This document shows, piece after piece, positions 10,881 through 23,284 of a DNA stretch of 64,000 nucleotides. Made by a program: the position numbers and the translations under genes. The DNA lies in the NCBI GenBank assembly GCA_004794785.1, contig SJOL01008950.1:15513-79512 (forward strand). The letters are read 5' to 3'. The notes under the pieces are model-generated. The model did no database searches. It was not told the origin of the DNA and saw nothing but the letters and a program-made list of their open reading frames with translations. The DNA comes from Opisthorchis felineus. Taxonomy: Eukaryota; Platyhelminthes; Trematoda; Opisthorchiida; Opisthorchiidae. Position 1 is the stretch's first letter. Every line of letters starts with the position of its first letter.

Positions 10881-11867
10881 TAGTTTGCATATTCAGTCGG
10901 ATCTTCTGGAGTTCTGGTGTATGGCGTCGCTCACAGATCGGAGTTTTCTATTTCTTCCACAGCTTGGAGCTTAGTGAAACACCACGGCCGTTGTTCAGCT
11001 TCATGTGAAACCGTGGTCATAACTTTCTAAACGGAGACCTCTGGTTAAATTGGCTCAGAAATTTAAAATCCATATCAAATTGCAGATGCTTTTGGATAGT
11101 GCTAGCATACGAAGCAAGACCGTTGATAATACAAAGAGGGCGGAATTTTCGCTGTACAGGTATGTGCACCTGTTGTTAAACATTTTATCCATACGTTGTT
11201 ATATTGCTTTTACAGCAAAGACAAACAGCTCCCACTGATCGATACAATTAAGTTTAGCGGAAGACCTATTATCCACAAAAGTAAGTTCGTGTATCCAAAA
11301 GCATTCTTTTTCTTGCCGGATGAATTAGGAATAACGTATGTGTTTGAATTGCTGGCTGAGAAAAAGCAGTGCTAACCAAATTGTGCACCAAAATTTTTCT
11401 AGGGCATTTCGTGCACATTCAAGTATAATTGTCCCTGCTGCACGAGTATGAGGAAAAGCCAGGAAACTACGCTTTAATTTAGGTGAACGGAATAAATTGT
11501 TACCGAAAGCAACTAATCTGTTTTGGTAAACAGACACGTAACCTATGCGCAGTGGGATTCCACGAAACGAATATACTGCGTGTGAAGCGGGGTACGGCCG
11601 AATTAAATAAGCATTACAAAGTATGATGTGTCAGCAGAGGTGGGGTCCCTTATTTGCTAAGATGAACAATCCCTGGTTCCTTCCATCCTAGGGATGTTTG
11701 CCGCCGCGTCAAAAGCACGTTAAGTCAAACCAAGTAAGACTCCTGAAAATGAGGAAGGACTTACGTCGCATATCAGCGCGTTCCGTGCATCAGCGGTGCC
11801 ACCTTGTCAGAAGGGAACTTTAGAACCATTAATCCCTGAACTGCCACCTTGACACCCGCAGTGTCCG
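10881..11867. other. No recognisable gene
   Basis: Moderately AT-rich sequence with only short open frames. Nothing identified. Confidence 0.45.
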
Positions 11868-12366
11868 GTTGCGGGCCTTAAATCCGTGGACTACGAAATG
11901 CGTCTCACGGCGCTTGACCTCTTTCCCCTCGAGTATCGCCACCTCCGAGGGGACCTAATTCTTACTTATGCCCTGTTTGAACAAGGTTTGGCCAACAGGT
12001 TTTTCACCGTTGAGCCAGCAAACACACGGCGGGGACATGGTAAGAAGATTTTTAAGCTAAGAGCGCACACTTTTATTAGGCAAAATTTTTTCTCATTTCG
12101 TGTAGTAGCTGCGTGGAATAACCTTCCTCCATCAGTTGTCCACGCTCCTTCTAGAACCCATTTCAAAGCACTACTAGACACTTTTCTATGCGAGTCCTCG
12201 TGCTGGCAAACATACTGCCCCGCGCTGCGAACTTAAAGAGCAGTGCTTCACCCGTTTTTCGCTTGTGGCTTTCAGGTGAACGACAACCGCAGAACGACAA
12301 GAACAAAACCGACCCGGGAAACTTGGGCAAAAGCCTCGATCCTGTGTATCAATCCGTGAATCCGTG
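11868..12366 (+). mobile_element. CR1-like LINE 3' end, copy 1
   Basis: A 116-codon open frame (11886-12236) encodes the C-terminal end of a CR1/jockey-group reverse transcriptase: [19 protein letters not shown], then [30 protein letters not shown], and [20 protein letters not shown]. The 3' UTR follows and ends in two perfect AATCCGTG units (12351-12366). Similarity to the other copies begins near 11868, so this is a 5'-truncated insertion, as target-primed reverse transcription often produces. The frame is uninterrupted and near-identical to copies 2 and 3, which argues for recent activity of the family. Confidence 0.85.
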
Positions 12367-15289
12367 AACTCCTATGACAGACAACTTTGTTTCCGTTTTT
12401 AAGCCACCCAACCTATGATTTTGCAGCGCCTATCAGCACTCACATTCCCTGAACGGCGGCCAGTTCAACTGGTCGCCTGCTCTCATTTTGAACCCCGAAG
12501 TCCCACGTCACGAACCATCCCAATATTTCTGTGCAGGTGACCCCTAGTAGGCATCTTGCTACTTGGCCGCAAGATGCTAATTTGCTTCCACATTTTGGAA
12601 ATAGCTCACCGATTCCAAGTGGATTACGTATCAGTACCCTTACCTAATACCGGTGAACGTGTTGAATCCAGGGGAAAACTTGCGGGGAACACTTGCGTCT
12701 ACAAAGATCCATATAAGACACTCATTAAAATTACGAGGGTGACATTTCATCACAAGATAACCACAGCTTCTGACGATTAACGGAGTCGAAAACATATCTA
12801 AAACCAAGAAAGACGACCATTGTTGATCGTTAAAAGAAGTGGAGCGGTATTAAACCTTGTCGCGAAGGGATCGTATAGTCAGTGCATCCCCTATCGGGAT
12901 AAAACCCGGCTTCGGTCTTGCGAAGCTGACACCCGATGATGGAGAAGCATGCATAAAAGGCTATGGCCGCCAGATGGACGATTCACTGGTTTTCACACGA
13001 TGTTTTTACACTATTCTGAATCTGTAAATAGCCCTCAGGAGCTCCGTGCTTTCGCTCTTCTTCCCTTAATTCGAATATTATGGAGTCCCCTGGACGGGTT
13101 AGCCACGGCGGACCCACCAGCCTCTTTAAGATGCGCAAGATGCAAACCACCAAATTGGCTGCATTTTGTGCCAGAGCAACAAAACTGGGAATTATACGTC
13201 GGCTGTTATTAGCGGAATGATAACGGCATTCCATTTTGGCTAACTTGGTCCTTCCTGAGTTTTAGATGATAAGCACAAACTTAATAACCTTGAATGTGTT
13301 ATTTAAGACGATGTCTTTGTAAATAAACTGGGATTCCATTTATTTTGGATATCATCCCACCAAAGTCGGCGCACCCTGAGTCACTCTACTGGGTTGGTTG
13401 GGGCAGTCTGCAACTTCTCATTGTTGAAAAAGCTTTCTCCAGTACGCGGGCTTTTGCGAAACACCGGCGTTTTTTCTCAACCTCAGATCTACCCATCAAA
13501 CTGCGTTAAGAGAAATGTGGGTCTGCTTCGGGCGGTTGGAGTTCCATCATGGAAATCGAGCCGTGCCTTCATGGCTCGCAGACGCGGTGTATACTGATCA
13601 AGGAGGGAACAGGATTTGGGTGAGAGCTGCCAGATGGGGAGTTGGACAGATAATACATACTTTGGAAGCAGCGGTGAGAAGCAAATCTGTTGAAAATAAT
13701 GAGAGCTTATCGAGAAGAACCTTACTGTACAGAAGATTACACACAGGGAAGTCGTCCAATGAACCAAAGCAATAAAATTGAGTTGGGCAAGGAATATGTA
13801 GAGGGAATTCGGTGCATGAAGAGTTATAGTGTGCTAATAACCCATCCCGTTTTGTCAGGCCAAAAATGGAATTGATTCAGAGACCTCATCTTGCGCCCCT
13901 TTACTCAAACGTTCAACCCACCTCTCGGTGTTGGGAGGTAGCCTAATGTTTGAAAACCCATCCCTTTGCCTCCGACCCAGCCATCTAGACCACTTTGCAG
14001 TGGTCTTTGATTTTTTTCTAGAGGAAACCCCAGGTACAAATTTCTCAACAATCTGGCACGCTTAGCCCCAGGGAATTTGCCTAACCTGAGGACACAACTG
14101 GTGAGCGACAACTTTCTGAATGCCGGTTCAGCTGCGTCAACCATCACCGGACTCCTGTTTTAGAGCACTTTCACCGTAACGAATAATGCGTTGGTGGTTG
14201 TGGTCAGCCGTTGAGTGTTCGGAGAGCGCGGACTGAATGATTTTTATTCTCCGGCGCGTCCTTTCCCGGGAAGACCCAGCGATGCCACTTTCAAAAATAT
14301 GAAAATTCTGGTCGCCTAAAGGAAATACGTTACTGTCTTCATACACTTACCGAACGGGGCTTAATCCCTAGGTAGCCTGGTGATAAGACGCAAATATTTT
14401 TTCCTACACGCGACTGCCCCTTTCGCCCACTCGGACTTGTATTTGCAACCACGAACAAATTGTTCACCCGGACACAACCAACTCTTTTACGACTTCGTTC
14501 TAACCCATTGAACATTTCGTTCGGATTTAACCATCCTGGTTTGGGCTGCGATTTCTGCTTGCCCCTTCAACAAGTTCAGTAATAATTTACGGTGCTCCTT
14601 CATCCCTTTGCATTAGCACTGCCTCTTCTTCGTGAATATCATTTACACCTGGCTTCCCCTTAACACTGACATCAGTGAAACTACTCAGTTTAAATGTAAA
14701 GCATATTCTTGAGAGGAAGCTTGCAGTTTGCCTGCACTTCAACGTTCTTCATCTCCATCTGTGCTGTTCGTGACCTTGGTAAGGTACTCAACCACCCAAG
14801 GTCACTCAGTTTTAGTTTAAGTCAACTGACCCTGTCATTGAGCCAGCCGTACCTCATGCCCCACTAGTCTGGCTTTTTTGTTTTTCACAATATATGCGTA
14901 ACAAGCATATCTTCTTGATCCTGCCTTTCTCCCCGTTGTGTTGTTGCCTGCCACGTTCGGGTTGTAACGGCCCGACCATACCTCAGTGCCTGTCCGCAGA
15001 AGCTCAATGCTCTTATCTGCAAAACATTTGCAAGTGGAATAAACCGTTTTACACCAAAATGTTGCATTTTGTTGTATGTATGCTCAAACCAAAAAAACAC
15101 CCTAGTCTACAGTCATTTTGTTGCGATTTGTTTTAATAATTATCCACTCTAAATTTTCGGTGCGCATTCGACTTTGAACTTGCTGTGCTATGTTGTCAGA
15201 AGTGGATTCACATGTGTTTATCGCGAACTTGTCTGCTGTATACTTTTCATCCTTCACGGCGTTTGGGAAGGCGTTAAATGAATACATGA
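12367..15289. other. No recognisable gene
   Basis: Many overlapping short frames occur on both strands (for example 13394-13597, 13515-13775 plus; 13905-14147 minus), without domains or splice support. A small perfect hairpin, GACCACT-TTGC-AGTGGTC, lies near 13990-14007. No repeat shared with the rest of the window was recognised. Confidence 0.45.
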
Positions 15290-17390
15290 AGGATAACTAT
15301 GTGGCAATTGTGCGTTCATCCAGTAATAGAAGCACCAACGCTGCTTTGCATCACGGATGGGTGTACTACAATTGCAGCAGGTGGCCTGCAATACAAACGA
15401 AAAGCCAGAGAATCTGGAGCAGCTAGTAAGATGAGCGTGTTTTCTAATAACAAACAGCACTTGAAGGACCGGCTGTCCTCTCATTATCCTGAATGCAGCC
15501 ATAAGCTTTCTAAGTTTCTGTACTACCGGATATCGGTAAACTGACAGTTAACCGAAGAAGAGTTGCGCACCTGCAGGGACCTGCTGAAGTATGAAAGTCG
15601 ATCATGTGAAGTGCGGCAGTATGTGGCCGATATATTCGGCAAGGTCCTTACAACTTAAGGCATACGAATACCGCCGGAAGTGCCGACAATTTCGGTTTGC
15701 TAAGTGACACAAAGTTGGGTTTTATTGTGGAAGATGATATGTGCTTGGTCCTGGCAAAATTGTGGCAGGTCAAACGCGTTCTTGTGCAGCAGTCGGGGGA
15801 AGACCAATATAGTTACATATGCATTTGCAGATGGCAGCAGACAGCATTGATTCAAGGCTCCCCAGACGTAATTGAGGTCAAAGGAGCGCACCAGATGAAC
15901 CGTTTTGGGTGAGTTTTTTAAAGCGACTAATATCTGTGGATACAATTTGTACCCCATCCTGATCATGGATGGCATGTGTACTGAATCTCCGGTTATGTAT
16001 GCCCTCGTGGAAAGCGAACAGTTTGCTCTCATGAGTAAACTGTTCAGCTTGTTCAGGGCAGTGATGGGCAAACATTATTAAGTGGAGATTTTTGTGATGG
16101 ACAAACTGGCGCACAAATTTGGGCATCGAGCGTTGTGTTCGGCTACGATATCATGTTGTGCTACTCCCATATTAGAACGGCTATCAGGAGGCACGTACGT
16201 ACCTTATAAATTTGATGTATTTTTGGGCACAGAAACTCTGCAAACAGCTGGCACGTATTCCACCATATGGCTTGCCTGGAAAAGGTCGTATAATAGTTCT
16301 TGTTTATCATAATACGAGCACACAGATTCCGAAAAGATCTGCAACTGCTGCGCCGCACGGGCCTACGATTTGTCTCTTATCTTACGGGCTCCTGGTCGTT
16401 CATCACAAAACAATGGGCTGTACACGCAAATTCCGGGATGGTTCACTTTGGTAATGTGACCAGTAACCGTCTAGAGAATGCAAATGGCCGCCTGAAAAAC
16501 CGGGCGCACCACCCATACGCAATTGAGCACGCCATACATAGGGTTTCCCGGCACCGGCTCATTCTGGAGTAGATGATGCATGTGTCATATCACTGCAACC
16601 GACGGAAAATCCTGGAGGGCGACGGCTACGTTCTGAAGGTTGTCTGTCAAATGACTACGTATGCATGTTTCCTCGTTTTGAGGCACTTGGGCCCTCATCC
16701 CCCAAAGATGCACTATCGTGGCGCTGGAACAAATAAGATGAGGTGAAGCTCCGTTAAATAACTTATAGTTCATGGTGCAAACACCCGGGTGCTCCCAGAC
16801 GGTTGACACCCCTGTTGGAGAATGCACATGCCCCTTCTACCAGGCGATGTGGCTCCCCTTCATCCACTTGTTCTCTGCATTCAGAGACCAGTTGGTCTCA
16901 AGCAGTAGGAAACATCCTTCATAGATTTTTTGGGATTCTTTCCCATCCACCAACGGTGGCTGTCGGAATACGGTCCACCAAAACAAGGTGTGCCCCTTGC
17001 ACTTGTTCCGAAGCCGCAGCCGACGGCCTTCGACGGCCCGCGTAAACAACTAAACCGAGTGGTGGATGAGCTTCAGGGACTGGGATCCAGGAGGGACATA
17101 TCCGTTATTCAGCAGTGGTATGTTCAATCCTGCTGCGCCAATGCCCGACGTCTGCAACTGACGACCTGTCATTGGTGGTCGAGAATACTGCACCTCAACC
17201 CAGGCGGCGGTCTAGGGACACAAACTTGGGCTTTTGTGTGCTTCTTAATCGGCTGCCTAGTACCAGTGACCGCTGGTGTGCAACGGATCATGAATCATCA
17301 CGTCGACTGCTGTGATGGCCAACATTGCCCGCTTTACGACGATGTTCTTCAGGCTTGTTCCGAAGGTGAATCCGCAGATGAATAACATAT
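15290..17390 (+). pseudogene. MULE/ZSWIM-type transposase pseudogene
   Basis: Plus-strand frames, broken by stops and frameshifts, read in order as a MULE-family transposase. An N-terminal segment at 15300-15430 includes ITDGCTTIAAGG. A linker near 15440-15660 reads HYPECSHKLSKFLYY and LTEEELRTCRDLLKYESR, then GKVLTT. The first catalytic region is at 15700-15910, ending VKGAHQMNRFG where MULEs have an Asp-containing M/VD.TY..NRFG (Asp not visible here). DDE-domain sequence at 15940-16200 reads ESPVMYALVES, FVMDKLAHK and YDIMLCYSHIRTAIRRHV. A third block at 16400-16570 reads SGMVHFGNVTSNRLENANG. A SWIM finger at 16823-16867 reads CTCPFYQAMWLPFIHL, with the third Cys of CxC..CxH replaced by Phe. 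The copy is dead. Coding-like C-terminal sequence fades out by about 17390. Terminal inverted repeats were not found. Confidence 0.65.
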
Positions 17391-17899
17391 TTTTGGTTCT
17401 CAGCCCCCGACCCCTCCACAAAACGCAAAGGTGTGTCTGCTAACCAGTCTGATGATGTTGGCCCGGATCGAGGTGCAGATTCCAAGCACACTGTGTCCCA
17501 GAAGTCTGTGTACGTCCGTAGTTTCGGCCCAGAGGAGCAAATCAACAGCCAGGACTTAGTGTGTTACTACCAGGACTAACGCCGTTAGGCGCTAGCTAGA
17601 GGAAGGAGACAACGATAATTTCGTGTAACTCACACAAGGCTCATCAGCTCCGGATGTTTGTCTGTTATTGAGACATCATGGGTATCGTGTAAGCCTCGTA
17701 TTATCACACTTTATAGTCGACAGGCGATAAGCTACAAGAAATCACGCAATGCAAATCGGCCGTTGAAGAAAGCGCTGTGCAAACAAGCCTCTACGACGTT
17801 GTGGTCGCCGAACTGCTCCCCTTATAGGGGGAGCAGTATCCAGTTTGCCAGCCGCCTGCCCCATAGTGATATTTCGATGACCTATTAGTCTCTATATGT
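17391..17899. other. Unassigned; may be the 5' part of LINE copy 2
   Basis: A 76-codon open frame (17658-17888) runs into the next LINE. Its last part may be degenerate reverse transcriptase, but similarity is too weak to assign. Confidence 0.35.
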
Positions 17900-19052
17900 G
17901 ATCCTAACTAGCGTACCGTGCAAGGTGATGGAACGTATTCTGAAGCGGGTCACTACCAACAACTTGATGTCCCCAGCTCAACACGGATTCCTCCCAAACC
18001 GTTTTTGCTTGAAGAACATGCTCATATTTATGGACAGTTTAACACAAGCTAAGGACGAGGGACTCAAATAGGATGCAATATTTTTCGACTTTTCAAAAGC
18101 ATTAGATCAAGCTCCACATGTCCCGCTGCCCCACAGTCTCAAGCCTTACGGGATTCAAGGGGAAATTCGACACTGGACTAAGGCGCTCCTAACAGACACA
18201 ACATTTTGAATGAAATTAGTCTCGACCTAGTCCTCTCCGGCGCCGGCCCCCATTGGACTTCCCCAAGGCTCTGTTGTTGGGCCACCTACGTTTCTGGTCC
18301 ACGTTAACTACCTTCCAGACATTCTTCCAAGTCCATGTGTACTTTTTGCGGACGACTTGAAATCCTTTAGTTTCAATGCCAGTGCCCTCCAAATGGATGT
18401 AGACGCTGCAAAAGAGTGGTCGTTGGACTGACACCTTCCTCCGAATGACGAAAAGTGCTTCCATATGTCATTCGGAGGAGACTCAGCGAACGCCTATGTC
18501 GTGCATGGTGAGAATGGACCAGAAGACATCACAAAGTTAGATGCCAAAAAGGATTTGGGTATCTGGCTCTTTTCAAACATGTCCTTCTTATTGCACCTTA
18601 AATCCGTGGACTACGAAATGCGTCTCACGGCGCTTGACCTCTTTCCCCTCGAGTATCGCCACCTCCGAGGGGACCTAATTCTTACTTATGCCCTGTTTGA
18701 ACAAGGTTTGGCCAACAGGTTTTTCACCGTTGAGCCAGCAAACACACGGCGGGGACATGGTGAGAAGCTTTTCAAGCTAAGAGCGCACACACTTATTAGG
18801 CAAAATGTTTTCTCATTTCGGGTAGAAGCTGCGGGGAATAACCTTCCTCCGTCAGTTGTCCACGCTCCTTCTAGAACCCAGTTCAAAGCACTATTAGACA
18901 CTTTCTTATGCGAGTACTCAGGGAGCAGTGCTACATCCTTTTTTCACTTGTTTCTTTCAGGTGAACGGCAGCCGGTGAACGACAAGAACGAAGTCGACCT
19001 GGGAAACTTGGGCAAAAGCCTCGATCCTGTGTATCAATCCGTGAATCCATGA
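17900..19052 (+). mobile_element. CR1-like LINE, copy 2, internally deleted
   Basis: From 17920 the plus strand reads as a reverse transcriptase: KVMERILKRVTTNNL, SPAQHGFLPNRF, IFFDFSKALDQAP, GLPQGSVVGPPTFLVHVNYL, and the catalytic box FADD at 18345-18356. At least three in-frame stops interrupt this part (for example after GLK and after LTDTTF). An intact 195-codon frame (18465-19052) then carries [16 protein letters not shown] joined directly to [13 protein letters not shown]. In complete family members some 70-80 residues (a region ending like RAATK(M/L)VAGLKPVD) lie between these points, so there is an internal deletion near 18598. The C-terminal block and 3' UTR match copies 1 and 3. The tail is AATCCGTG plus AATCCATG (19036-19051), and the reading frame stops at the tail. 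Confidence 0.8.
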
Positions 19053-22000
19053 ACATAACTTGTATCTTCCCCTCATTTCAGGGCGTCAATAGCTCAATGA
19101 ACACTGTCACCAAGAGGGCCGCACACTTCCCGGCAGGACATATCTGCTAATCGGAACGACCAATAAAGTTCAACGTTTCACGTCGTACAATTTAGACCTT
19201 CGACTTTTCAAGGTACAGATGGATGGGCAAGATTCGGCCAGGTGATTAGGAATCGTGAGCCCCTCGCCGCACGTTAGTCGTGTGCGTCAGCTTGGTTCGT
19301 TCAGCTTTCCGCTATTGGCGACGACATGCTCGTCCTGGCATATTTTGCCGGTCACAATGGACAACTCTGCTGTTTACCAACAAACTTACGTAGACCAGCT
19401 ACATCTGTAAGCCTTACGTTCTTCCAACTTACGATTTATCCGATAATAACGAATGCGCCTTCCGCGACGATAACTTTGAATAGCAATTATCGAGGCCCCA
19501 GTCAAGCAGATGTAAATGGGAAAAATGATTTACAGGAGTGACACCTCCGCATATTTTGCGTCACCAAAGACCACGTAGTTACTAGAAAGCTCGATGAATT
19601 ATTTCAGCTGCAGAACTATCCGCAAATTTATTCCATTGTAAGCGATTCACGTTTTACCGCAATTCGCGATATCTTGCTGCATTAGGCACCGTTTTCACAA
19701 GCGGCGACTGATGACCTTCAAGGTTCGCTCACTTAAACAAAGCGCCCAAGCAGTTGATTTGAAAAACAATTTATTATGCATAGACATTCTTCACTATGAT
19801 GTGAAGATCAGCAACTCATCAACCCATTCTTTGCACTGCTGAATTAGCCACAGTAAGACAGGTGGCCATTGTAGCCACCTGGACCCCCCATACCAATTGT
19901 AATTGCTCACATGAATGTCAAACGAAGATTAACCTCTCATGAAAGCCAAGCGTTCCACACGCCCTGTTGGGAGAAGACAGAAGTGTGTTGGTGTACTAGA
20001 TGGCTCCCATCAACAACTGATGAAAGTTGTTACCGGCGCCTTAACCTTGTGAGCAAAATTTGAAGTAGTAATAACAATTTAAGATGACAATGACTTGCAG
20101 TCTTTCGAGTGGCAGACCAGTGGACGTTTTCCTAACCAAAGCTTGTCACACGAAGCTAGATGTGATAGCGACTCCCTCAACACTTGGAGAACACGACCTG
20201 GTAAAACATAACTGCAACATTAGCAGATTATTTATTGAGCGAGCAGTCATCCCGGTGACCTTGCACACACTTATACCACTCATCCGGATCGTTGACGTGA
20301 TAAGTGCAAGCCAGGGGAATCAGCCTCAGCCAAAAACTGGAAGGATTTATGAACAATTCTGAATCATGTTAGTATACTGATCACACACCAAACAATTCCC
20401 ATTGGTGGAAAGCCTGACGGTAATTTTATACGGAGATAGGTGGCGAGCCAAGAGCACTGGGAGCATGGAATTGATTCGTTTACTCCGCACCCGGCACCTC
20501 CATAGTGTTAAAGGCGGAGCACGCAACAATTCCAATGCAAGCAAATTTATCGACATTGAGAGCAAGCAGCCCATTTTGTGGAATGTCGGGATATCCCATA
20601 ACTACTCCTATGGCAAAGGCTTACACTCTGCAATTCTGAAGCGCCTCTGGCATGTTTATACACTTGTCCAAGACAAGGACAGCCAAAGAAGAGGAGTGGT
20701 ATCACTGTCTTGAACTTCGATCGGAGTATCAACCAGATGAAGCTGTCCCCGGACGGCTTGGGAGCCAGTTCCATCAAATCGTCAGCTATGAATTTGGAAG
20801 AGTTGGATATAACAACCTTGGTAGCCACCACTTATTGGTAAGACATCCAATGTGCATTAAACGGGACAATGCCCTGGGTGGGCATGACCTCTAACCCAGA
20901 GAGGATTCTAAATTAATGCACTACTGTGGCTCTCTTGGTCCTGCAATGGGGAATCAGCGAGGTCAAGAAGTGAGCTTTCTTGTTACCTTAGCCAATTCCA
21001 TGCTGTTGTCAGACGTCACGTGGGAACCAGTCCCTAAACTGTTCAGTCATAGTCATTTTAATTAACAGCCCATTGACCAGACCTCGCTAGAAAAATGAGG
21101 CTGACAGAATCGCCTGCTCTTGGCTCATTGCCTGATCCCTAGTCAGGCACGAACTATCGCCATACCATCTTTCGAGTGACTAGGATGTGCTTGTGTCATC
21201 AGTTGTCCGTACAGTGAGCTTTAAGAACAGAACATTCTGGCCTAATCATTCAGGTCCTGCAGGCTTTTTAGATTATCCCCACAAAGAGTACCATATACAC
21301 CGTTTGCTTTACGCACAGTAGCATGATCATTAAGGAGACAGAGCTGCCTGTCCCCCGCATTCGGACAACTTCCCTTGACAATGGAAAAGTTTTATTTGTA
21401 TCCAGGTATCTAACTGCTGGTTCATGGCATATGTATCAAATCCACCAACCGTAATATCAATTATTTAGGCTCTGTCCCGTCGCCTACATTGTACTGATTG
21501 GTGTCACTCTATAGCACTTTTCCTTCGTTTTCTGCGCGCCTGATTTAGGACTCTTTATTGGCTCACCTGGCACATTGCGCTCCTGAGCCCAATAGAGATG
21601 GCCTTAGCCTTTTCATATTTTTGGCCAGTTTGAGCTACATTGCGTTTGTCGATCTCCTCTTGCTATTGCCAAGTTCTTGGCCTTGCTTCTGTTTCACACT
21701 TTTCGTCAGGTTTTCTAATTCTAACGGTGTGACAAGCACGCTTGTAGCACTGGATACACACACAAACCATAAAAGCACCAGAGGTTGTGGACGTGAATCT
21801 GAGTGTCTCGTTTCAAGTAAATCAAACTTAACCAATTCGAGCGACATTCTGTGACGAAATTACGCCTCTTTCACCACGCTAGTTGATATAAATCCCTAAA
21901 AAATAAGTATGGGCCCTGGTTTCGTTTTGCTTCATGATTAATTTGCCGCATAAAGACTTTTTACCCCACAGCCCTGCAGATTAATAAAGAGGTTCGTCAT

Positions 22001-23284
22001 TTGGCAGTTACTTTATCGGTTTATACCATTTGTGACGGTTTCTAAAGGTACCAGGCAAAAGTGCAAGCAGCATGCCCAAATATATATATATGTACTAAGG
22101 ATCCTTCCTCGTGGAATACACGACATTAGCAACCCCATCAAGTGAACTATCTAATATATACAATATATAGTACTAGTACTAGTAATATACTGAAGAGAGT
22201 CGCATACTTTAAGCTACGCCTAAACTAGCCAACCGAACCATGTAAAGTCTATAGACAAAACAGTTTGATCGAAGAGCAGTGCGACAGAGAAGTAAAGTGG
22301 ATTTTTAGGCCGAAGTGGGATGGAGTTGGAAATCCGTGCTCATATAAACAAAACGGGTAGCCATCGAGGGAAGTGGGGTGTATTGAAGAAAACAAATATC
22401 CAGAGAACATCTCAATGCCTACTTAGGTAAGACAACAAAGGCAATGCTTTATTTATCTTGAGGCACAACACGAATAAATGGTACCAAGTTTGAATGAACG
22501 CCAGAATGCAGAAGGAACGACATAGGCATAATAAAACGTGAAACTCCTGACTGCCACAATATGCAGGATGCTACAAGCTAACCAGAGTATGAAACCAAGT
22601 CTTTTCAAGAGCAGCCAAACCACAAAATCAAGCTGACAGTGTGCTTGTCATGCTTTCATAACTGTTATGACTCCAACCGAAATCCGCCAGGATTCCCAAA
22701 ATTATTCTCATTGCCTGTTACAATATCCAGCCTATTACCGACTATTGAGGAAACAGTTTATTGCAGTCTACAATTTTTGTTCCACTTCGAATGAACGTTT
22801 TATTTTCCTCTGAGAAAGACGGTCGTTCGTAGATGAGACATCTGCTATGATGAAATAAGGATGATTAAAATACTGAGGTAAATTTAAGTAGATATTATGT
22901 GTTATTTTGCTTACAAAATCAATTTTCGACCAGAATCTGTTCTTTTGCAGCGGAGAGTTGGGCGCGCTTGTTTAAACACACGTTTAATGGCCTCTTAGGC
23001 GCATCCTACCATAATTTTCTTGACAATTAACCGCAGAATCTTGGTCATACTGCACTGTCACTAAATAAATCCAAATAATCTTTAGGCACCAATAGGATGA
23101 CTATGGCTTAATAATGTTGTGGTGCCGCGCTGATCCACATGGAGTAATCAAAACTTTCTCAAGTTTCAACTCAACTCGCGATAACACTTTAGTTTCCACG
23201 TGTAAGAGACTGTTGCATTGCGAACGGGATAGCACCAACGTATGGCAGACATGCTGTGAACTTTTGCCGAGCTAAAGGATTAGC
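19053..23284. other. 4.2 kb without a recognisable gene
   Basis: Only short open frames occur (the longest about 100 codons, 20402-20713 and 21558-21854 plus), and none has a recognisable domain. Between 22000 and 23280 the sequence is AT-rich and includes an ATATATATATATATG run near 22080. An AATAAA lies near 19161-19166, downstream of LINE copy 2, without clear association to a gene. Intronic or intergenic DNA is the likeliest reading. Confidence 0.45.

Noticed and set aside
13990..14015. Hairpin plus T-run as a rho-independent terminator
   Set aside because: The genome is eukaryotic with spliced genes, so a bacterial-type terminator has no meaning here.
20402..20894. Transposon protein in the 20.4-20.9 kb frames
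   Set aside because: I tried RTE C-terminus and Ty3 readings on both strands and could not align more than a few residues.
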